This document shows positions 1-12,089 of a DNA stretch of 64,000 nucleotides, piece after piece. The stretch is from Pogonophryne albipinna (lineage: Eukaryota; Chordata; Actinopteri; Perciformes; Artedidraconidae). Position 1 is the first letter of the stretch, and every line of letters starts with the position of its first letter. The notes under the pieces were generated by a model that was not told the DNA's origin, did not search any database, and saw only the letters and a list, made by a program, of their open reading frames with translations. Location of the stretch: NCBI GenBank assembly GCA_028583405.1, contig CM053246.1, forward strand, positions 9,375,867 through 9,439,866, read 5' to 3'. A program made the translations under genes and the position numbers.

Positions 1-2239
1 TAGTACTTAAACTAAGAGCTTGCTATTTTCTGCATTGAATTTGAGGTCATTTACAATCTTTTCTTATGCTTTATTGGGTGCTATGATTAGCATGGAATCC
101 ATATGGTTTACTTGAAAACACTTGTGGGAGTTGATCAGATCCTATAACTGATTCTCTAAAACTTCACTCAATGGCACATCGGAAACTAGTCGGTAGTTGT
201 TAACATTTAAAGCATCTTAATTGTTTTGCTTCAGAATGGGACTTAAGCAGTTTTTTAGGAAGTTAGAAAGATATCCATCTCAAACTAGTGGTTTACTATG
301 TTAAGAATATATTCAATAAACAAGTTCAAATCAGTTAAAAAAAGGAATGGCATCTTAAAAGCCGGTTGTGGTTTTTATTTGTGAAATAACATTGCCAGGC
401 ATCTCAACATTAACCAGGATTGTTTAGGATTTCATGAAATACACATAATGACTGAGCTTCATTACTTGAGTTATGCTAATGGTATGATCACTGCAGTGCA
501 GGGAATCTACTCTAATTCATGCAAGACACAGTCACTCCGTGTTTCCCAGCTGTGAACGGATTTATTTGGAACTGCTGTTAGCGATGGGCCACAACTTGTT
601 TATCTTTAGCTCTTAATTTGAAGTCAAGTCTTTCCTGGGAAGATGCACACACCTGTCAGTAGTCAGTGTGTATAACAAGCTGAAGGAAAGTGTCATCGGT
701 AAGTACACCTACACTTGTCACCGCAGCAATTTGTCCAGTTCTCACACATTGGGGAGTGGATGTGATAATAAGCATCTGCTGCCTATAAGACTAATACTAG
801 TATTTAGATGTGTCAAGACCATTTGCAGACTTGATACACAGCAATATGGACTGTTTCTCTATAAACTCAACACATGCACATCACAGAGCTGACAAATTAT
901 TCATGCCCCATTTACCTCTGCTAAAAATGCAGTATTGGTGTTGTTGTACCGCCTTGGGGTGGAAACACAAAGATTTAGCCCAAGCTAAGTCGGCCTACCC
1001 AAATCTGAACTACTGGCTAGGATGGCAACTTTGAGCCTAATTAGTGTGAACGTTCTTCATTATGTTTATCCGGCCCAGAGGCATCCTCACAACCTGAAAA
1101 TAATAGGTATTGGAGGGTGATATCTGCAGGCTTCAGAATAAAAAAGGGAAACCCTGGTTTAATGGAAAACAGTCAGATGTATTAATAGGCTTGGCTCTGT
1201 TTGGGGGAAGTCCAGTATGCAGACATTAGCATAAGCTTATTAGCATTCATACTGAACTGTAGTGTTAAAGATCAATGGGTAATCCCATTTCCTGTATTAT
1301 TTAATTTCTTTACTGACACTATGGAAAAGCAGAGCGAGAATAGAGGTAACACATTTTCGGGCAATGCATGCCTTCAAAAAGAGAGTAGTAAATGCCTAGC
1401 TAATGAAAGGATGCTTGTATGAAGTACTATGCAATATTCTGTGCTTGGTTTTTGTTTTTTTTACTTTATTAATTAGGGACTCGGTACAAAACACAGGGGA
1501 CACATCACCCTCGACATTTGCACAGTCTCCATTTGTCCCACCCAAGGAAAGTAACAGAGTACTTTTCGATTAACTGATAGAAGAGACTTATAGTCTCAAC
1601 AATGCCGCTGGTACAGTAAGTTGTTCCACCTCTAAAGCAATCCGTCAAAGAAAAACAAGAAAAGCTTACATTTCCTGTTTAGTCCCCCTAAAGCTTATAA
1701 TTGCATCTTTTTTGGGGATATCTCAAGGAAAAGACTGGAGAGGAGCTTACGTTTTGAGTGTTTCATTGCAAGAAAAAGCAAAGTTACCCAATGCAATCTC
1801 TATAGTCATTCAATCATTCCCTTATCGACTCGTTTTCTGTTCTGTTCTTTGGATTTATTTATCTAGGTTATATAATCATGCTATTCTGCTCCATGCAGCT
1901 GGGTCATCGTGTTTTGGTGTCATCCTGTTCTTGCAGTTTTTGGAAATGGAAGTGGTTTCAAAGTACAAATGGTGTACATGCGGACGGGAAGTCCACTGAG
2001 AGGACAGTTTATGCAGTCCTCTCACTACGGATTGAAATTGTGACTTTTAGTTAGATGCGTGCACTCTCCAATTATGACCACGGCATTCTTGCAATGAATA
2101 TCATTTATTATATCCAAAAACTGCGTGTGTTTGCAACACGGTCAAAAACGGTTTGCTCACACCTGTGCCGGTGAGGTCACCTAAATACCCTGGGCCATAC
2201 AAATGGGCACAACATATGCTATACTATCAATACATGTCT
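1..2239. other. No feature recognised
   Basis: AT-rich DNA. Open frames are short, mostly start at non-ATG codons, and show no domain, splice pattern or family resemblance. I see no inverted ends with target duplications, no long microsatellite and no tRNA boxes. Confidence 0.5.
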
Positions 2240-2247
2240 ACTAAAAC

Positions 2248-2793
2248 CTTAGGTGTCCAAATGACGGCACATTGTCCATTTTGAATTTTCCCTCAGCAGA
2301 TTCAAAAAGTTTAATAGAATATGGCCCACACCTGAAACTCTACTTTTCTTATATTGTACTTCTTAAATATATATTTCAACATATATGACACAGTAGTATT
2401 CATGTTTTAATAAGCCCACGTTTCAAATAAATTCAGTCAATTAAAGTTGAAAACTTTCTCTAATAAATAGTTATAGACAATGAAAATAATGTAATTGCAT
2501 AACAAGCTTGAAATATACCCTTCATATTTCCCCTTATTATAAGCAATGTGATGCTTCTGTGTGAAGGTATGAGCAGCCAACAAACAATGAATTAAAAGCT
2601 CTGATGTAGGATGGTTTTTTTCTTATTCATATATTCAGCATATTCAAATATCAAGCCTATGACATACATTTCATTGATTTTGCTAACTTGTGACTTCACT
2701 TATGAGGCAATGTACCTCACCTCTAGTGAGTGGCCCAGCCCTTCGTATATTTTTCTGTATGTGGCCCTCAGTGAAAACGTTTGGACACCCCTG
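2248..2793. mobile_element. hAT-type MITE, 546 bp
   Basis: The right end reads, on the minus strand, CAGGGGTGTCCAAACG followed by a GGGCCACATAC word typical of fish hAT MITEs. The left end is a diverged version (CTTAGGTGTCCAAATG). Flanks are ACTAAAAC (2240-2247) and ACTGAAAC (2794-2801), an 8-bp duplication with one mismatch, as hAT transposases make. There is no transposase coding. The mismatched duplication and degraded left end suggest an old insertion. Confidence 0.7.
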
Positions 2794-2801
2794 ACTGAAA
2801 C

Positions 2802-5335
2802 GGACTGTTTGCCAGAATTCAAACTCCCGGTGACTCATAACGGGTTAGAACACCTGTGGAGAGCTCGGAAATGTTCGATGGCAATCATTTCATAGTTAGA
2901 AAAGTTAATAAAACGCCTCTACCTCCGGGCCTAACAGAAGGCCAAACGTACATCACCCAGGCCAGTTTGAACATTTTATCTACTCTCAGACGCTCAGTGA
3001 ATATGAGGCCAGGTATATATCTCAGATGATGAACTCAACTGTGAGGAGAAAGGTCAGACACCCTGTAGGCGTGAAGAAGGTATCCTGAGCAGTGACCTGC
3101 ATGCATTATCACACCCCCGACACCACTCTCCTCTTGATCTATTAAATGACAAATATGTTGAAATGTAGAGGTGGTTGTGTTTCAGAAGTGTGTAGCAGTT
3201 GCAATGTTCTTGCCACACTTTCTGTTTGTAACTAGTGCAATGTGTGGGCTAAAAAGTAAGATTTGAACGGCATGTGTCCTAGGATATAGAAACACCATCA
3301 TTATTAAATCTGATTTTTCACCTTTCATCCCAACAACACTGTCAGTTTGTGATATGATGAGCCCACATTTCTCCCAGTTATTTTTTACATGTATATCTTT
3401 TTAACAGTCATGTACTGTGTTATTCATATCTCTCCCACACACAGATTGTGTCCTGCTCTTTAGTTTTCATGCTATGACATATTATCAGTGTTGTCATGGT
3501 GAATAGCCCTTATTTTGAAGAGGAGGCGGCAGCACAGCTGTGATACTGATTTTCATATTCTCTCCTCCCAAAAATAAAGTATAGAATGGCAAATGGTGGT
3601 CGGTAACTGCAGATTCAGTCAGATACTGAATTTAAGTAGCATTTTCTGGTATGTGATGTTGCAAATCCTCTATTCCACCACATTCATTGGACGGATCATT
3701 ATGTCCAGAAGTTACTTTTCGGATTAGGATTCTAGATAAGATATTGTCAACTCATTGCTAAGATTAAACCCTAGTCCCTAACCATTTGGCTTGTGACCCC
3801 TTTTAAAAAATCATGTCTTTTCAAAGCCCTTTGCCATTTTTAGATGTTAATTGTTCCGTTTCATCAAAGACACATATCCCCTCTTATATCTTAGTTGGTT
3901 TCATTTGAAAAACTGTTGGTGGCCTTTATCCATTATTTCAATAAAAAAGGAGAAACTATTAAAACTTCTACTGAACCTTTAGTGCTGGTTCCTAATATAG
4001 TGGTTTTCTATTTAATTACAATTAGCTTAACCTTTTAGCTACAACAGCAGTTTACATTGTTGAATTAGGTCGGGCATGGGAAGGGAGTTGCCAAGTAAAA
4101 AAAGTACAACATTTAAAACTCTTTTTAGGGATAAACCTTTTTTTAACCACTGTCAAACACGTGATAGGTATGTATTTAGCTTGTGGCAGAAGACCGGCAC
4201 TGACTTTAGTAGACAAACGTTTGTTTGTTTGTCACAGGACATTCTTCCAGGAGGCGCTCTTGGGAGTGAAACCAACTTATTGTGGGTTAGATTCGGCTTC
4301 TGCGGCTCAGGGGTTAGATGATTTCCTCCTATCGGAAGGTCAAGGATTAGTTCTCGGGCCCCTGCAGTGAACATGTTGATGTGTACTTGGGCAAGATACA
4401 CAATATCTCACATTTGCTTCCGATAGCTTGTATGAGTGTGTGGATGTAAGTCTCCTTGAATAGGTGGCACCTTGTATGGCAGCATATGGCTCAGCTGACT
4501 TGAATATGTAAAAGCACTCTAAGGGGGGAAAGTCTGGATGAAAGTTATATTAATGCAGTCCATTTACCTTAAGCGATCAATCGCCATATGTGACGAGTTA
4601 CGGGAGATGTATCCGGATGAGCATCTTACTATGTAAATGTATCCTGTAAATATAATGTATGATGTCCTTTATTGTTTTATGTTTCATGTGGAACCTATAT
4701 GCTGCAGGTCTCCCTTGAAAAATAGATCTATGAACTCAATGGGACCAATCTGATTAAATAAAGGTTTGAAATCTGGGCCGATGCCTAACTGAGGAAAGGA
4801 CACATCTGTTCCTGTCTTTGCCGAAGCACACAACCAGGTTCCTGTCTTGTTGGCATTACGTTTATCAATAGTGATTGACAGCTCTTGGTGTGGACATCCC
4901 TTCCTCCCAAAGGAACACAGCTCAGAGATATCTGCCAGACAAACAGTGATGTGTACCTCCACCTGAATGTGAAATGAGGGAACTGAGTTATATCACACCT
5001 GTCTGATGTGTAGAGGTGTGTGTTTATTCTGTGGCAGACTGGTGTGTGTAATATGATCAAGGTTAGAGCAGTAAGTATCTGTACGTAAAGGCAATGCAGA
5101 GGTCGGAGGTTGATTAACATGTATGCATTATGTTTCTTTGGACAAATAAGCCGACATAATTAAAAGGTAATACCTATATAATACACACAATTATCGTGGA
5201 TTCAACAACAAATATGTGTTTACAATGTATTTATCCCTAAAAGCAACTTAGATAAACACAATGTACCATAACAGTTTCAATTCAGAACTTCTTTTTGGTG
5301 TACTTATTGTTGGCCATTTTGCAAAGCTTTTGAGA
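2802..5335. other. No feature recognised
   Basis: No coding region, terminal repeats or structured RNA seen. The short overlapping ORFs near 4.1-4.4 kb and 4.7-5.1 kb lie on both strands of the same DNA and have no recognisable domain. Confidence 0.45.
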
Positions 5336-5450
5336 AACGTTGGGATGTTGGTCTTTGCAGACCATTTACATTCACAAAAACCTATATAACACACTACAGG
5401 AAAGGGAAAACCCCAAAAAGCACCTTAGGGCCTCTTTAACATCTGCCTGG
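5336..5450 (-). repeat. Fragment of a dispersed fish repeat (family A)
   Basis: On the minus strand this reads through words found again elsewhere in the window: GGGGTTTTCCCTTTCCTGTA, then GTGTGTTATATAGG, then a word close to ATGTAAATGGTCTGCAAAG. The same order occurs on the plus strand at 11930-12010 and, more diverged, at 16922-17060; a partial reverse copy lies at 44800-44885. It is a non-coding repeat of transposon type. Only one end is represented here. Confidence 0.65.
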
Positions 5451-6551
5451 TGTGACCTGGCAGTGACCTCAGACATATTACTCCTATTGTGAAAAAGGCA
5501 TCAATATAACAAAATATGTACAAAGTCTACTATTTGAACATATTCATTTATGTGTATATTTACAGATAGGAACCATCTCTAACATTCCTTGATAATGAGA
5601 ACCAAACTGAAAAAGGGATAAACGTAGGCACATGTATCTTTCTGCATTTTTTTATCTAGAATCTTTAGAAACAGATGCTTCTTAAGTACAATCAATGTCA
5701 CACACTCCTTTCTTTAATGTGCAATTATTTGAGTGATGTTATCTTAAATAAATAAAAGTAAAGAAAGTTCTCTGCTGTATTGAGGCTGAAGGCTGAGGTA
5801 GCAGAGATGAGTGAAGACACCGGGGAGCGTACTGAACTCATTTAAGTAATATATTGAAACAGATACATATGGTCCCAACCACACAAGGCAACCTACGCAT
5901 CTGTGTTCCAGCATTGTTCAATATTCCAAACAGACCACTATATGTGATGTACTGTGTGTGTAATTGTATTCATTCATCCTCGTATGCCCAATAAACAGAG
6001 TTGCGGTGCTGGTAATGTGTTGGGAAACCACCAGATGTTGTGTCGCAGGAGTGGGCTTCGTTAAACATTTGTTTTCTCGTTTAGCAGCTGTTTTTCCTCT
6101 CCCCACATGAAAGTTCTCCTCTGTGCAGTCATAACGTTCCATACGCTGTCCTGTGATTATTCACCTCCTGCGATAATTGTACAAAGTTTGTTTTAGAAAG
6201 TTTTGCACGCTTGTTTTAAGATAGCTGAGGCATCACAAAGAAGTTCATTTGCATAAGAGAATGGAGGCAGAATAAAGTTTGTTTTTGAGATGAGCTTGGT
6301 TGATTAATTTAAAGCAGTTTGGTGCATCAAAAGGAAAGAAGCAGTGTTCATTTTGGCTTTGGTTGTAATTGTGTTGATAATTATGTACCTTGTTGCTTGT
6401 CAGTATTTCCTGGGAGACGGACCCAATCTCAATCACTCTGCTCTGTGTATGTTCTTATATACTTTTCCACACTGTAATTAGGGCCGAGCACCCACAGAAT
6501 TCTATAACGCTCTCTGCAATGTTGCCCAAAGGTAGGCCTTGCTCAGGTGTG
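5451..6551. other. No feature recognised
   Basis: AT-rich DNA with only short unsupported ORFs (for example 5918-6142 minus). No domain or repeat structure seen. Confidence 0.4.
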
Positions 6552-6556
6552 GTAGG

Positions 6557-6967
6557 TGTGATGGAAACTTCTAAAGCAATGGAGACGAAACTCAGCGAGA
6601 CACGGGAAGAGCAGGAACTTTGATGGCAAACACTGATGGTTTATTTGAAGCTTCGGCCGGAGAATTCACAAGACGAGCCACGCCACGAGTTGACACAGCT
6701 GCTGCCGAACCAATTCTGAAGATCTCTACCCCAGACCCATGTATTTAGCTAGTTCTGAGAGAATAATCAACATTGTGCATAACAAGATAAAGCACAATAA
6801 CACCTCTACCAGCTGACACCAACAGGCAGGAATAGGGAGACAAAACACTGAGAGCAGAGCACCCAAGGCAGGTGCCTGTGCTCAGTGAGGTCATTACAAA
6901 CTGATAAACTGGGTCAAAGTTATGGGCCTAGGAAAATATTACCCCAACTGTTGGTACTTTCATAACA
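6557..6967 (-). repeat. Solo LTR-like element, family L, copy 1
   Basis: It begins TGTGATGGAAACTTC and ends GGTACTTTCATAACA, a TG...CA unit with imperfect inverted ends, about 411 bp. A central block is shared with the better-preserved copy at 61820-62320: an ATGGAGA word, an AGAGACACG-type word, a GGTTTATT/AGTTTATT word and GCCGGAGAATTCA. AATAAA occurs on the minus strand in that block in both copies, so the LTR is probably read on the minus strand. No gag or pol sequence is attached. Flanking 5-mers do not match, so these boundaries are less certain than for copy 2. Confidence 0.5.
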
Positions 6968-7924
6968 TGAACATTACGTTGTATGTTCCTCACTTTATGT
7001 AGAGCAACATAATGTTTGTTAAGTGTGTGTTCTCTAGCACCACATAGTGGACAAAGGAGCTGGTGCAATATTTGCAATATGTCATTACAAGTGCATCACA
7101 CTCCATGCAAGTGATGTTCACTCGTGCAGCCTGTCTCTACCATTCGAGGCAATTCACTGCCACGTCAGCTGGAGACCTGGAAGTGCCTCCAATGTGCATG
7201 GACGCGTGAGGGCCTGTCCATCGCTGCCTGCAGCTTTAATTCATGTTATTGTTACTCTTAAAATTAAAGGGCTTATTAATTTGACATTTAATGAATTGTT
7301 TTATTTGTATTAGTTTAGTTGACAAAAACCATAAAAACGTTTATTCCAGTTTAACCTCTTAAGCCCTGAGCCTGTTTTTCAGGTTTCAGGCTCGAAAATG
7401 CCACTAACACAACAAAGACTATATCTTCACTTCTAAAAGGGGTAAATTAATCATCTTTTCTCTCAAAGCAAGGTTACATCTGTGAGTTGGATGTAGAAGT
7501 GTCAGAATCAATATAGATGTTTTTATTTTAAAGTGAATTCAGATGGAACATAGTAAAAACATGTAAATTATAATGTCCGCCTAAAAAAAAAACATTACTT
7601 ATAGTAAAAACCACCCTTGAATGATGGGTTAGTAGACTAAAAGCTTTAGGAATCCAAACTGTAACATATAATAAGTACCCTGTATCAAGATTGATGCAAA
7701 ACAAGTTAAATTTGACCTTTTTAGAGAGGTTTAGAAAAATAAAGTCCAGGCGGACTCACCTCTGGGTAATTTGGGAACCATCAGTTCCATTTGAACTTTT
7801 TCACTGTAAAAATCATTTTATTACTTTGAATTTTCACTATAGGTATTCATTCCATCCAAATACAACTGTTGTGAAAAAAATAAAAAATAAAAATAAAATA
7901 TAAGAACATACTCTGTTATCCTCT

Positions 7925-7962
7925 TAGGCAAGGCAAGTTTATTTATATAGCACTTATAGGCC
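7925..7962 (-). repeat. Fish retroposon tail word (GTTTATTTATATAGCAC)
   Basis: The phrase GGCAAGTTTATTTATATAGC is the reverse complement of a tail ending in TATATAAATAAA. That word is widespread in teleost non-coding DNA, and the tail near 52420 in this window has a related form. Only the tail is present here. Confidence 0.55.
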
Positions 7963-8177
7963 CCACGGACCGAAATCGCGTCATTTGCAGGAAACAACGT
8001 CTAAGGAACCTTACTATTTAATAAACTATGAATATTTGATATCCATATAACAGGAAAAAACTAATTTAACTGATCTTCTTCATTTATTTTTTCAAAAAAA
8101 CCACAATGCTAACAGTGAGCATCTGAATTAGCCCCGAGCGAAAAATGCTAACCTATTACTGCACCGAAAATCACTCC

Positions 8178-8222
8178 TAGCTCCCTTATTACTTATCCTA
8201 GCTCCCTTATTACTTATCCTAG
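8178..8222. repeat. Short tandem repeat, two copies of a 23-24 bp unit
   Basis: The unit AGCTCCCTTATTACTTATCC is repeated head to tail and followed by a partial third start (TAGCT). It lies inside the 7351-9400 element. Confidence 0.85.
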
Positions 8223-8606
8223 CTGCACATCCAACACATCGTTTTTGATCGTAAAGACACAGAATCTAACGGTGCTCACCTCAACACTGAAAGATACAAA
8301 CTTGCGATGTTATCAACAAAAACGTACATCAAAACAAGTGGAGCTAGGTACTAGCATGCGCTAGGCTAATGGCTTACCTTCCTCTTTGCCTGGTCTAAAC
8401 TGGTCTTCAATGGCATTAAAACGATGATGTAGTTAATCCATAGGTTAATATCCAATGTGGCTGTGTCCCCTTTGAAATGTTCTGATAATCTATAAGCAAT
8501 AAAACTGCAATTCCGTTATCTGCTGTCCGCTCTGTGCTCCGTGTGCTCTAGGTTCTGGGTTCTGCTGTAATGCCTGCTTGTTAGTAGTAAACAATAAATG
8601 AAGCCG

Positions 8607-8655
8607 CCTGCGTAAAGTACTTAAACTGGCTGGCATTCTTTATACTTTACGCAGG
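8607..8655. repeat. Perfect 13-bp inverted repeat
   Basis: CCTGCGTAAAGTA (8607-8619) and TACTTTACGCAGG (8643-8655) are exact reverse complements separated by 23 nt. They could form a hairpin or mark the ends of a small insertion inside the larger element. Confidence 0.85.
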
Positions 8656-9683
8656 ACCATATCTCTGGAACCCATTGGTCGATTCGTGTGATTTACACCT
8701 TTTTCTTAACCATCAGAACCAATAGAATCGATGGGCAGTTCCCAAATCAACGTAAACATTATCATAGCGGACGTAATAGAGAAGCGAACAAAGCATATCT
8801 GAAAGTGCACGCCTGGACGGCAACATTTTATACCCAGTATATTGCCATAAATATGATGAAGGATTATCAGTCAACATTTCTACGTGACACAAAGACATTG
8901 GATTAACCTTGAGCGGCGTTTTTATTCCGGTGAACACAACTTTTGATCACAAATCAAAAAAGGTAAAACGAAATTATTGTAATATTTTTTAAACCGGATG
9001 TTGTTTACTTTCTCTTTTCTGGCTGATAGCTCCGCAATTCGGGGGCGTACAGTGATGATATTATATGTCTGGAATCTGTGGAGTCTCAGCTTTAAATCGT
9101 ATATCTTGTTTGTGCAGTTACGCAGCTGATAAGTATTAAGGGCATTTCTACCGTGAGTGCTGTCTAAAATCCGTTAGCATTAGTTAGCATTTTTTCGCTC
9201 CATGCTAATTCAAAGGCTTGGTATTACTCTTGTGTTTCTTTTAGCTAAAAATGGTTCACATTGTCAGTTAGCGGAGTTTCTTAGCGTTAAAAAGGTATGG
9301 AACATTAATAGTTTCAGAAATGTTAAGAAGCCCTGAGACATAGTCTCGTAAAAAAACTGTGGGGGGGGTCCACTGGGGGGACCCTCGGGCTTAAGGGGTA
9401 CTATTTATTTAATTGTACTCATTACTTTTTTCCAAACGTTTTTCAAATGTTTTATTTTTTTCTGTAGAATCCCATTTCATATTGAAAATGTCTTTGAATC
9501 TAGCCAAATCCAATCGTTTTTGACATTTAGTCACTTTTTATCTTAAATCAATTATTTGATGTATTTTATATTACAATGTCTTATATTATTATTTTATTAT
9601 TATATGCATAGTTATTCGTTTTTTCTTATAGTAGGCATTTAATAACAAAAGTTGGCCCAGTGAACAAGGTTCCCACGTTATTG

Positions 9684-10166
9684 TCATAATAATGAATTGC
9701 CATGTAACACTGTACTTTCTAAAAACTCCTTCAATGGATCTTTCCACCTGACTGACATCTTGAAATAAAATGGTGTCGTTGCCATGCGTGGGAGTAGACA
9801 CATGTCATCAAGAAGTGATATTGCTCTGACTGACCGGAAAATAACTCCGACAGGCCGTTGATGTGAGGAGAATATTTGACATCCTGTCATCTCTGCTGCT
9901 CCGCGGTCCGGGCCACATTCAGGCTGGGAGAACAAAGTCCTCACACAGCCAGGGATCTTCATCTTGACTTTGGCATGTACTCCGCTTAGACCGGAGGCCA
10001 TCACCGCATCCCTCTGCAGATAATGATATCCTCCAAAAAATGTAAGAACCTGGGCTGTGACATCTTGTGCCCTCTCGGCTTCTGTAACATCCTTTAACTT
10101 GGCTTTGACAGTGTTACTGTCTGAAACAGCTCTGCAGATGATGGTATCAGTAGACCTATCCGACAT
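9684..10166 (-). CDS. Unrecognised 160-codon ORF
   Basis: An uninterrupted ATG-initiated frame of 160 codons on the minus strand. Nothing in the product matches a domain I recognise: there is no signal peptide, transmembrane run, zinc-finger spacing or reverse-transcriptase motif. It starts with charged, Ser/Thr-rich sequence, and a hydrophobic stretch follows near residues 40-50. Upstream on the same strand is a pyrimidine-rich TGTTTCAG, which resembles a splice acceptor, so this could be an exon or a retrocopy fragment. It lies next to a LINE 3' fragment in the opposite orientation. Its base composition is more GC-rich than the DNA around it. It may equally be a chance ORF. Confidence 0.2.
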   Translation of the reverse strand: MSDRSTDTIICRAVSDSNTVKAKLKDVTEAERAQDVTAQVLTFFGGYHYLQRDAVMASGLSGVHAKVKMKIPGCVRTLFSQPECGPDRGAAEMTGCQIFSSHQRPVGVIFRSVRAISLLDDMCLLPRMATTPFYFKMSVRWKDPLKEFLESTVLHGNSLL

Positions 10167-10221
10167 GGCAACAAATTGTGCTTCCCTGGTTGAATTTCTT
10201 CTGAAACAACAGCTATAACAA

Positions 10222-11262
10222 CAGCTTATTGCTCCTCCACCCGCACCCTCAGCACTGGCTCCCCGCAGGGCTACGTGCTGAGCCCTCTACTCTACACACT
10301 TTACACACACGACTGCTCTCCCATTCACCCCTCCAACTCCATTATCAAATGTGCGGATGACACCACTGTGCTCGGTCAAATATATAAGGGAGACGACGAG
10401 TCGGCATGCAGAGACGAGATCCTGAGTGTGGTGTTCAGCTAACAACCTATATCTGAACACAAGCAAAACAAAATAAATCATCATAGACTTCAGAAAACAC
10501 CGTCCAGAACCCGCCCCCCTTAACCTCAATGGAGAGAGAGTGGAGAGGGTCTCCACCTTTAAGTTCCCGGGGGTTCACATCTCGGAGAGCCTCAGCTGGA
10601 CAGCACACACCACTGCAGCAGTTAAGAAGGCCCAGGAGCGACTACAGTTCCTGAGGGTGCTTCGGAGGAACAGACTGAACAAGAAGCTGCTGGTGTCCTT
10701 CTACCGGGCGACCATGGAGAGCGTGCTGTCATACTCCATCTCGGGGTGGTATGCAGGATGCTCAGCTGCGGACAAGAAAGCCCTGCAGAGAGTGATTAGG
10801 ATGGCAGAGATAACCGTCGGCTGCCCCCTGCCCTCTCTGGAACACATCTCCACCTCCCGCTGCCTCAGCAGAGCTAATACAAATAATTAAAGACAGCTCT
10901 CACCCAGGTCACAGACTGTTCTCTCTCCTGCCTTCTGGGAGCTTCAAGTCACGGACAAACAGACTAAAAAACTGTTTCTACCTCTGGGCCGTCAGGCTGC
11001 TTAACCACCACACTTAATGCAATAACCGTAACCATCTTCAAACATATACACCTCATACACATTTTGAATGCACTTTACAAATGTAAAACTATTTTTATAT
11101 CAATATTTTTAACTATTTATTCCCCCCGTATGATTGCTTATGTTGTCTGTCCTACTGCCGTGTTTTTAATGTTATGTTTGTCTAGTTTTTGCACACTGGG
11201 ACAGAGTTGCACTCTGAATCTCGTTGTATTTTTTGTATAATGACAATAAAACGCTTTAACTA
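10222..11262 (+). pseudogene. 5'-truncated L2/CR1-like LINE: 3' reverse transcriptase part and tail
   Basis: This is the C-terminal half of a non-LTR retrotransposon ORF2. A GSPQGYVLSPLLYTLY block (10250-10310) is followed by CADDTT, in which the usual Phe/Tyr of the F/YADD catalytic box is Cys. A frameshift near 10435-10445 separates this from the thumb-like region (10540-10890, RVSTFKFPGVHI onward), and a second break lies near 10875. The 3' end gives AATCTCGTTGTATTTT and TGACAATAAA, the usual tail of this fish LINE group. The N-terminal endonuclease and most of the fingers are missing, which is the normal 5' truncation of LINE copies. It cannot move. Confidence 0.85.
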
Positions 11263-11269
11263 ACTATAA

Positions 11270-11925
11270 TTATCTTTTTTAATTATCTACACAATTAAGC
11301 TCCAAACATATGCTTTCATTATCTGCCATCTTACCCTCATTGTAACCCCTGCAATGAGCTCTCTGCAGCAGAAAGACAACACAGTAAATCAGCCTCCTCA
11401 GCGTTCACCTTTTCATTGTGCATTGCTATTTACCTTCTGTTGGTTCAGTCAGAAGTCCACCCGGCAGTCGTACATTGTTGATGCCCTCAGGTGTTGATGT
11501 TGTAACCTCCTGTCTTGTAACTGCCAAGTGGAGACAAGAGCTGTTTGTAAAACCTGTTGAGAAACTTTCTTTACTGTGAAAGGCAAAATGTCCAAGCAGT
11601 ATATACCGGAAGATAAACACCTGATCCAAAAGGTGGATAACACCAACTAGCAGGGCAATAAAAGGTCTCCTATGAAACATTTCTAAATACACAATGTGTA
11701 CAAAATATCTAAATTTGTACAAAAGTATGAAAGGAAAACATGCGTATAACACACGGAAATGTCTGTATCGCAAGAAAAAGGTGAACAGTGAAAAAGCTGA
11801 TACTTGTGTCGTCTTTGTGCCACAGAGAGGTCATATTTATACAACATATAACAACAATGAACAAGACAAAGATTTGAATTACAGCCGGTCAAGTGTTATA
11901 TTTGCACGCGGGTTAAAGTCCTAAA
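11270..11925. other. No feature recognised
   Basis: Overlapping short ORFs occur on both strands (for example 11426-11773 minus) with no recognisable domain. No repeat ends seen. Confidence 0.4.
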
Positions 11926-12020
11926 CGTCCTGTTGTATTTGTTAGGGTTTTCCCTTTCCTGTAGTGTGTTTAATAGGTTTGTGTGCATGTAAATGGTCTG
12001 CAAAGGCTACAATCCCTATG
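11926..12020 (+). repeat. Fragment of dispersed fish repeat family A
   Basis: It contains GGGTTTTCCCTTTCCTGTAG, GTGTGTTTAATAGG and ATGTAAATGGTCTGCAAAGG in the same order as the copy at 5336-5450, which lies in the opposite orientation. A hAT insertion begins 70 bp further on. Confidence 0.65.
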
Positions 12021-12089
12021 ATCTGTTGAACACCAGCCAAATATGCCAGAACTTGCAGTGTTATTGATCACACGGAATATTGTCCTGAC

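Larger units (their letters stand above)
7351..9400. mobile_element. Probable DNA transposon relic with CTTAAGCCC inverted ends
   Basis: The left end reads TTAACCTCTTAAGCCCTGAG. The right end, read inward on the minus strand, is TACCCCTTAAGCCCGAGG. The shared core is CYTAAGCCC. A TTAA at the left edge suggests a piggyBac-like target site, but the right edge reads GTAC, so this is not proven. The interior (about 2 kb) holds a fish tail repeat, a short tandem repeat and a long perfect inverted repeat, and no transposase. It could instead be two unrelated repeats with chance end similarity. Confidence 0.4.

Noticed and set aside
8178..8222. CRISPR-like array
   Set aside because: Only two adjoining copies without spacers, in a eukaryotic transposon; a simple tandem duplication.
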